A DNA stretch of 12,448 bases from Dunaliella salina. Taxonomy: Eukaryota > Chlorophyta > Chlorophyceae > Chlamydomonadales > Dunaliellaceae. Shown here piece by piece: positions 10,105-12,448 of the stretch. Below the pieces are notes generated by a model. That model had not been told where the DNA came from. It searched no databases and was given only the letters and a program-made list of their open reading frames with translations. How positions within the stretch are numbered: position 1 is the first letter of the stretch; each line of letters opens with the position of its first letter. The translations under genes were made by a program, and so were the position numbers. The stretch lies in NCBI GenBank assembly GCA_002284615.2, contig MU070624.1:29405-41852 (forward strand), read 5' to 3'.

Positions 10105-12448
10105 GAAGTCTCAAATTGAGCAGCAGCACACCAATGAGCCGAAATACACAGGTGGGGCCTGCAGGACAAGGACTTGTTTCTGGGGTGGGGTAAGGAGGGT
10201 TGAACATGTGGCAGAAGAGGGTTAAAGAGCCTCTCTGGAGCCTCTTTAACCCTCTTGGAAGCCTTTTTTGCCAACTTGTCAACCCTCTGAACACAGCCCT
10301 ACTTATTTCACATGGTTCGGGTCCCCCAGCGTCTCGCTGTCTCACGCCCTCGCCATCAGACAAGGTGTCCAGATGATCAGCGGCTGTTTGCTGTGGATTG
10401 AAGGTGATTGCCTCTGCGACGCCCGCATGCGCTTGATGCCTCAACAAATAAACATGCATTTGTGTGGGACTTCTCGTGTGCAGGTCATTCTGCCTGTGAC
10501 GCCAGACACCAACGTGCCAGATTGGTTTTTTGAGAGGACACCTGCAGAAGTGAAGGAAGAATACTTCCGTCTGGTAAGCCGGGTGTGGTTTCACCTTCTT
10601 TGCATCTGCATACCTGTCATCTTGCGAGAGGTGTGGACAACGCTCTGGATGTGGTGCCGCCATCGTTTTCCTTGTGGTCTTGCAATTGTGACACACGCGA
10701 AAATTTGATCTAATATTTTGGCGTGCTTTGCGTCATTTTGCCCATGCCACACGCACTGCTGGACCCCCTGTATTTTAGCCTGAACAGACTGACTACATTC
10801 TTTCCAGTTAGTCCATGATACTATGCACTCTGCTCAACCAAAGTCTGGTCGTATGGAAGCCCTCCAGTCAAAACGGCTGGCTGCTAGCCTGCTTAAAATG
10901 AAAGAGAGGTCATGAAGAAAAGAACGTTGTCAATCTCAGGCCTGGCAACATGCTCATGAAGAAAACAACACAACACCCTGCTTTTGTTGATCGCAGGCCC
11001 GGCAACGTGCTCAGGGTGAGATGCTCATGACGCGGGGCATGCGGCAAGCTGCGAACAAGAGCGGCAGTAAAAAGGACATGCCCACTACAACAACTCTGCG
11101 CGTGCGGTTTCCTGAGGGTGTTGTCCTGCAGGTGGGGCTCTGTTTCCTTTGATCCTTTGCTCCACATTTCTCTTGGAGGTTGTGCACACAAACTTGTCAC
11201 CATTGGACGCGCTGCAACGAGCAATGGCAACAAGACTTCCAGCCAGAATGTGATATTTAGTGATGATTGTAGCCCTCTCCATCATCTATTACAAAATGAA
11301 GGAGGCATACTGCTATTCGGGCTGATTGGCTGCCTATCCTTTACCTGGCTAGGGAGCATTTTCTTTGCATGAGTAATTTTTCTTTTTCTCTTCTCTTTGA
11401 GTGATGCAGCAAGGGTAAGGGGGATTGCAGGAACGACAGGAATGATCCTTAACAGGTTTGCCCCTTGCTGCTCAGAGCAGGCCTCCTCTGCGCACGCCTG
11501 GTGGATTTGAGGACCCTCAAGCCTTCATCAAGCCATCTGCGTGACAACTTCTGTCATATGTTTGACCATTTTGTTTTCCACTTTGATTGACGAGCTTTCA
11601 AGGGCAGGCCCCTGCCGCTGCAGGCCCAAGTCATAGCAAGCAATGGTTGAAGTCATAGCAAGCAACTAAATCTACTCATGCAATGGTTGAAGTCATAGCA
11701 AGCAATGGTTGAAGTCACAGCAATGGTTGAAATCATAGCAAGCAATGGTTGAAGTCACAGCAATAGTTGAAGCCATAGCAAGCAATGGTTGAAGTCTTAG
11801 CAAGCCACCAATCAACCAGTCTACTCATGAAGTTTCAGTCTGTGACTCACGCACCGCTCCAGCCTGAGCTCCTGATGCACGACTCAAGTTCAGACTTGAT
11901 CACAGCTCATCATTTTAATGCAGGATACCATTCACTTCTACTGTATGTTCATACTTATCTAACTGGAACAGCTAACAGTACTGATTGGTATTTGAGAGAT
12001 GTAAAAAAAGATGGTATCATATTTCCACAGGAAGATATGGGTGAACCAGTCAAGCATCCACCACCAGCCAATCATTTTGAGAAATGTAAGTTGGAGCAGC
12101 TGCTGGTTTGCACTTGCTGTTGCTGCCTTTTAGCTTTGTGCTGTGCAGTGTCTGCAAAGTGGCCTCTAGCAGTAGGTATGGTATGTGAGCAGGGAACGTG
12201 TGGGATTGAGCATAATTGCGTGTATAAAATCATATTGTTGGTGAGTCTAAACACACCTCAAGGGGTTCATTTTGGCTGTGCAGGGCACTTTTGGGGTCCA
12301 GGAGCCTTGTTCGTGTGTGCACGCTTGGGTTGCCCAGGCGCTGCGGTTCCCTGGCATCTGCTTTGAGCTCATTGCGCCTAGCCGGCAACCTTTGCCCATG
12401 GAAGACGTCAGCATCAGAGATTTGCCAGACATCGTGCCGTCTGCTGTG
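1275..12448 (+). CDS. PUX2-like: PUB-UBX domain Cdc48/p97 cofactor (UBXN6/PUX2-like), seven exons, 3' end cut by window
   Basis: This entry spans the whole gene; the exons are listed separately. Joined in phase, they give about 303 residues. In order these are an N-terminal piece (1-31), a PUB domain (about 35-125), a Q-rich linker (about 130-173), a charged helical segment starting VILPVTPDTNVPDWFFERT (174 to about 225), and a UBX domain (about 237 to the end). PUB plus C-terminal UBX with this linker is the architecture of human UBXN6/UBXD1 and plant PUX2. Those proteins bind the Cdc48/p97 AAA ATPase (PUB to its C-terminal tail) and act as adaptors or remodelling cofactors in ubiquitin-dependent turnover. 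Six introns of 325, 4557, 3476, 332, 423 and 1152 bp all have GT-AG ends and consistent phases (0,2,2,0,0,0). The start codon is uncertain and further 5' exons are possible. An extra in-frame exon between exons 3 and 4 cannot be excluded. Family assignment is inferred from motifs and domain order, without a database search. Confidence 0.85.
1368..1692 (+). other. Intron 1 (325 bp)
   Basis: Donor gtaagg, acceptor cactgcag. Phase 0. It contains ordinary TG/CA-rich sequence. Open frames through it on both strands show no recognisable domain. Confidence 0.75.
1693..1793 (+). CDS. Exon 2: first half of the PUB domain
   Basis: The acceptor cactgcag ends at 1692 and the donor AG|gtgcgg begins at 1794. 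The 101 nt start in phase 0 and end in phase 2 (AG, completed by the first base of exon 3). The translation starts MMSQGGDVGKAACELLFRIL and continues HNILEDPQRNPKFR. Two features are typical of the PUB (PNGase/UBA or UBX) domain: the amphipathic helix with leucines and isoleucines at regular spacing, and the N-x-x-x-x-P...KFR sequence, which in the family leads into IRLSNP. In p97 cofactors this domain grips the C-terminal tail of the ATPase. Exon 2 alone was recognisable; joining it to exon 3 confirmed the domain. Confidence 0.85.
1954..2187. repeat. 48-bp minisatellite, about 4.9 units
   Basis: Units begin at 1954, 2002, 2050, 2098 and 2146. Because the period is a multiple of three, one + frame stays open through four units (SRNQGVTFEGNSHYSQ and variants) and stops in the fifth. 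Each unit contains CATTACAGT(A/C)AGTCA, which includes an acceptor-like TTACAG; in the first unit it also contains a donor-like GTAAGT. Confidence 0.9.
2608..2622. repeat. C15 homopolymer in a pyrimidine-rich tract
   Basis: Fifteen consecutive C residues lie inside a C/T-rich stretch running to about 2675. The tract could form an i-motif on this strand and a G-rich structure on the other. Its length may also be a sequencing artefact. Confidence 0.9.
2915..3048. repeat. Diverged direct repeat, copy A
   Basis: Shares ordered blocks with 4156-4330: TGCCTCTTGCTC, CACCACCA(C/T)G, TTTATTGA, GCGCAGTC and GCAC(A/G)GGGC followed by AAAAATG. Both copies have the same orientation and lie on either side of the 975-bp TIR element. 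Confidence 0.65.
3129..4103. mobile_element. 975-bp non-autonomous TIR DNA element, TA target duplication
   Basis: It begins GGGTGCGAGGT (3129-3139) and ends with the exact inverse ACCTCGCACCC (4093-4103). TA flanks both sides (3127-3128 and 4104-4105). Just inside each end is a TATACTAGTATA-rich palindromic block (about 3141-3210 and 4022-4092), which extends the terminal inverted similarity. No transposase frame is visible; the interior has only short open frames and a roughly 104-bp duplication. A TA duplication and short TIRs suggest a Tc1/mariner-like or other TA-targeting family, mobilised in trans. Confidence 0.75.
3524..3718. repeat. ~104-bp tandem duplication inside the TIR element
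   Basis: TCAAACAGCAC occurs at 3524 and 3628, each followed by TCATTT(T)GCATG, then a CATG(C/G)AGC.CA.C(A/G)GG block, then TCCATG(C/T)AGGCTG(A/T)GCAAGC. The two copies are diverged. Confidence 0.7.
4156..4330. repeat. Diverged direct repeat, copy B
   Basis: Partner of 2915-3048. On the - strand it holds a 67-codon frame with no recognisable domain, so it is better described as a dispersed repeat than as a gene. Confidence 0.65.
4847..5038. mobile_element. ~192-bp TIR element (MITE), copy 2
   Basis: The left end CCGTACAGACCTGTGACCAT runs into TACGCAC and is the same family as the element at 724-911 (shared CCGTAC...GACCATTACGCA). The right end, read in reverse, gives TCGACCCATGATCATTACGC, an imperfect inverse of the left. 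TA is present on both sides (4845-4846 and 5039-5040). It is noncoding. The ends are more diverged than in copy 1, so the exact limits are less certain. Confidence 0.65.
6009..6390 (+). repeat. ~90-94-bp tandem repeat built from the intron 2/exon 3 boundary
   Basis: Four copies of (A)TGCAG followed by AAAT(C/T)AAGCT lie in a row. The AG dinucleotides end at 6075, 6166, 6256 and 6350, and the last is the true acceptor of exon 3. Each earlier copy also contains about 40 bp corresponding to the start of exon 3, then intron-like sequence (CATTGAACCAC...GGCACA...). A further partial unit precedes them from about 6009. Confidence 0.88.
6351..6542 (+). CDS. Exon 3: second half of the PUB domain
   Basis: The acceptor gcaatgcag ends at 6350 and the donor CG|gtgcgt begins at 6543. 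The exon is 192 nt. Its first G completes the AGG codon left by exon 2, so the joined protein reads KFRQIKLSSPQMMQALEV and then PGVLEFLDGVGFVL. This matches the PUB pattern KFR-x-I-(R/K)-L-S-N-P followed by the LE-L-GF helix-turn. The exon continues to VALQPCNRQLIASSD and ends in phase 2, where CG gives Arg whatever base follows. The usual terminal PUB helix looks slightly short, so either the family ending has diverged or a small in-frame exon is missing. The acceptor region is duplicated several times in the intron just upstream (see repeat 6009-6390). Confidence 0.88.
6611..6905. repeat. ~101-bp tandem repeat, nearly 3 copies
   Basis: Marker blocks T(C/T)ACA(C/A)(A/G)AGCA recur at 6642, 6743 and 6844. 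Each is followed by (T)CAAAAC.A, then a GCTAG(C/T)(C/T)T block, and TGCGTC(C/T)(A/G)TC.TCCTG links the copies. Confidence 0.75.
8640..9118. repeat. ~117-bp minisatellite, 4 copies, donor-like unit junctions
   Basis: GCAGGAA(G/T)TG marks units starting at 8652, 8771, 8889 and 9003 (periods 119, 118, 114). The units share CAACGCCTGGCTCATCAGGCC, or a close variant with up to a few changes, and end CTGGCTA.CAG|GTAAAG at the first three junctions, a sequence that looks like a 5' splice site. The periods are not all multiples of three, so the long + frame across it (8778-9635) changes register between units and is not protein-like. Confidence 0.85.
9542..9937. repeat. 28/29-bp minisatellite with 57-bp higher-order period, about 14 units
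   Basis: Units resemble TTGTGAGAGTC(A/G)TTGTGG(A/G)TCATG with a variable last few bases. Unit spacing alternates 29 and 28 bp, for example 9774, 9803 and 9831. The resulting 57-bp period equals 19 codons, which keeps open frames on both strands. The array ends about 80 bp before exon 4. Confidence 0.88.
10019..10151 (+). CDS. Exon 4: polyglutamine linker
   Basis: The acceptor gcttacag ends at 10018 and the donor CAG|gtgggg begins at 10152. The 133 nt enter in phase 2 (G completes CGG, Arg) and leave in phase 0. The translation is DTKPSQSGGAQQK, then 15 glutamines from an uninterrupted (CAG)15 at 10059-10103, then GSLKLSSSTPMSRNTQ. The last residues join smoothly to VILPV in exon 5. Low-complexity linkers between PUB and UBX domains are expected to be flexible and poorly conserved. 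The pure CAG run suggests recent expansion and probable length variation between strains. Phase agreement on both sides is the main support for calling this an exon. Confidence 0.75.
10059..10103 (+). repeat. (CAG)15 trinucleotide repeat within exon 4
   Basis: Fifteen uninterrupted CAG triplets encode Q15 in the frame set by the exon phases. They follow CAGCAGAAG, so the full tract is QQKQ15. The same bases produce poly-A or poly-S in other + frames and poly-L or poly-C on the - strand, which explains several overlapping open frames here. Confidence 0.97.
10152..10483 (+). other. Intron 4 (332 bp)
   Basis: Donor gtgggg, acceptor tcgtgtgcag; phase 0. It contains a strong hairpin (10215-10256). 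The - strand frame covering 10049-10696 is a shadow of the CAG tract and exon 5. Confidence 0.75.
10215..10256. repeat. Perfect inverted repeat, 15-bp stem and 12-nt loop
   Basis: AAGAGGGTTAAAGAG (10215-10229) is exactly reversed by CTCTTTAACCCTCTT (10242-10256). It lies 64 bp after the exon 4 donor. In pre-mRNA it would form a stable stem-loop. It lacks the T-run of a terminator, and its context is intronic. Confidence 0.9.
10484..10573 (+). CDS. Exon 5: linker and helical segment before the UBX domain
   Basis: The acceptor tcgtgtgcag ends at 10483 and the donor CTG|gtaagc begins at 10574. The exon is 90 nt, phase 0 to 0, 30 codons. It begins VILPVTPDTNVPDWFFERT and continues with a charged helix ending EEYFRL. 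In UBXN6/PUX2 proteins the corresponding sequence (LPD-F/W-F-x-x-T-x-E-E-(L/I/V)-K-x-E) starts the helical region between PUB and UBX, described in UBXD1 as wrapping onto p97. This conserved segment is what separates the gene from UBX proteins that merely carry some other N-terminal domain. Confidence 0.87.
10574..10996 (+). other. Intron 5 (423 bp) with duplicated acceptor
   Basis: Donor gtaagc, acceptor gatcgcag; phase 0. The last 90 bp hold a partial tandem duplication of the exon 6 boundary. Nothing else is seen in it. Confidence 0.8.
10910..11010 (+). repeat. Tandem duplication of the intron 5/exon 6 boundary
   Basis: TCTCAG|GCCTGGCAACATGCTCA (AG at 10938-10939) mirrors the true TCGCAG|GCCCGGCAACGTGCTCA (AG at 10995-10996), 57 bp apart. 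TCATGAAGAAAA also occurs twice, at 10910 and 10954. The upstream copy retains an acceptor-like AG and the first exon codons with a few substitutions. Confidence 0.8.
10997..11131 (+). CDS. Exon 6: charged helix and first strands of the UBX domain
   Basis: The acceptor gatcgcag ends at 10996 and the donor CAG|gtgggg begins at 11132. The exon is 135 nt, 45 codons, phase 0 to 0. The first half (ARQRAQGEMLMTRGMRQ) continues the helix of exon 5 and resembles the R-R-x-x-x-E...L-x-x-(R/K)-x-(Y/M)-R-E stretch before plant UBX domains. The second half, TTTLRVRFPEGVVLQ, is the first beta-hairpin of a UBX domain (I/L-R-V-R-F-P-(D/E)-G-V-V-L-Q-G). A near copy of this exon's acceptor and first bases lies 57 bp upstream. 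Confidence 0.9.
11629..11806. repeat. 22-bp minisatellite (GTCATAGCAAGCAATGGTTGAA), about 8 irregular units
   Basis: The unit appears complete several times. Shortened variants (GTCACAGCAATGGTTGAA) lack the CAAG step, and one interruption carries CTAAATCTACTCATG. A similar CAGTCTACTCATGAAG follows just after the array at about 11818. Confidence 0.9.
11857..12085 (+). other. AT-rich open block in intron 6, origin unknown
   Basis: This is part of a + frame open from 11785 to 12366. At 11941-12000 only 21 of 60 bases are G or C, well below the exons here. The translation of this part is of ordinary amino-acid composition, for example NSTDWYLRDVKKDGIIFPQE, unlike the repeat-made frames nearby. 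It is followed by a donor-like AAAT|gtaagt at 12086. It cannot be a cassette exon of the UBX gene with the obvious sites: from the acceptor at 11923 the phase-0 frame stops at once, and from the acceptor at 12030 the length is 55 nt. I do not recognise the protein; a decayed mobile-element fragment is one possibility. Confidence 0.35.
12284..12448 (+). CDS. Exon 7 (partial): remainder of the UBX domain
   Basis: The acceptor ggctgtgcag ends at 12283. Reading in phase 0 gives 55 codons to the window edge with no stop. The join to exon 6 reads VVLQGTFGVQEPCSCVHAWV, the continuous hairpin-to-helix passage of a UBX fold. It is followed by QALRFPGICFELIAPSRQ and ends DIVPSAV, where family members have (L)VPSA(L/V) before the last strand. 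The canonical F-P-R loop that most UBX domains use to contact the p97 N domain is absent; the position reads A-P-S-R. Loss of that signature is known for UBXD1-type UBX domains, which fits the family call. The last strand and stop codon lie beyond the window. Confidence 0.9.

Larger units (their letters stand above)
11132..12283 (+). other. Intron 6 (1152 bp), splitting the UBX domain
   Basis: Donor gtgggg, acceptor ggctgtgcag; phase 0. It contains a 22-bp minisatellite and an AT-rich open block (about 11850-12110). The 11140-11600 part shows no gene that I can defend. Confidence 0.8.

Noticed and set aside
10215..10256. Rho-independent terminator
   Set aside because: There is no following T-run, and the hairpin lies in a eukaryotic intron.
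9846..10274. 142-codon - strand open frame with poly-Leu, resembling a membrane segment
   Set aside because: The leucine run is another reading of the same CAG tract, and the remainder lies in the 28/29-bp minisatellite.
10049..10696. 215-codon - strand open frame with a poly-Cys run
   Set aside because: It is antisense to exons 4 and 5, and its poly-C run is the complement of the coding CAG tract.

Overview
The window looks like nuclear DNA of a eukaryote and is dominated by one long, intron-rich gene on the + strand. My best guess for the organism is a chlorophyte green alga of the Dunaliella/Chlamydomonadales kind. The reasons are a mix of GTAAG and GTG-type 5' splice sites, NGCAG-type 3' splice sites, TG/CA-rich introns full of minisatellites, and a plant-type PUB plus UBX protein. 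This placement is inference; no organism-specific marker gene is present.

The gene was found by joining short exons across splice sites and checking that reading phase is kept at every junction. Seven exons fit: 1275(?)-1367, 1693-1793, 6351-6542, 10019-10151, 10484-10573, 10997-11131 and 12284 to beyond 12448. Intron phases are 0, 2, 2, 0, 0, 0. Together they encode about 303 residues of a UBXN6/UBXD1 (plant PUX2)-type Cdc48/p97 cofactor: a short N-terminal piece, a PUB domain split over exons 2 and 3, a Q-rich linker with (CAG)15 in exon 4, the charged helical segment before the UBX domain in exons 5 and 6, and a UBX domain split over exons 6 and 7. The window ends a few residues short of the expected end of the UBX fold. 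The true 5' end is uncertain.

Layout: 1-1274 is upstream or 5' intronic sequence with a (CA)n tract and a 13-bp minisatellite interrupted by a small TIR element. Intron 2 (1794-6350) carries a 48-bp minisatellite, a 975-bp TIR element with a TA target duplication, a second copy of the small TIR family, a pair of direct repeats around the 975-bp element, and, at its 3' end, tandem copies of the next exon's splice acceptor. Intron 3 (6543-10018) holds minisatellites of about 101, 117 and 28/29 bp. Introns 4 to 6 contain a perfect 15-bp-stem hairpin, a second duplicated splice acceptor, a 22-bp minisatellite and an AT-rich open block of unknown origin.

Most of the long open frames here, including the longest (285 codons, 8778-9635), come from minisatellites and do not look like genes. 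I saw no convincing second protein gene, RNA gene or CRISPR array.
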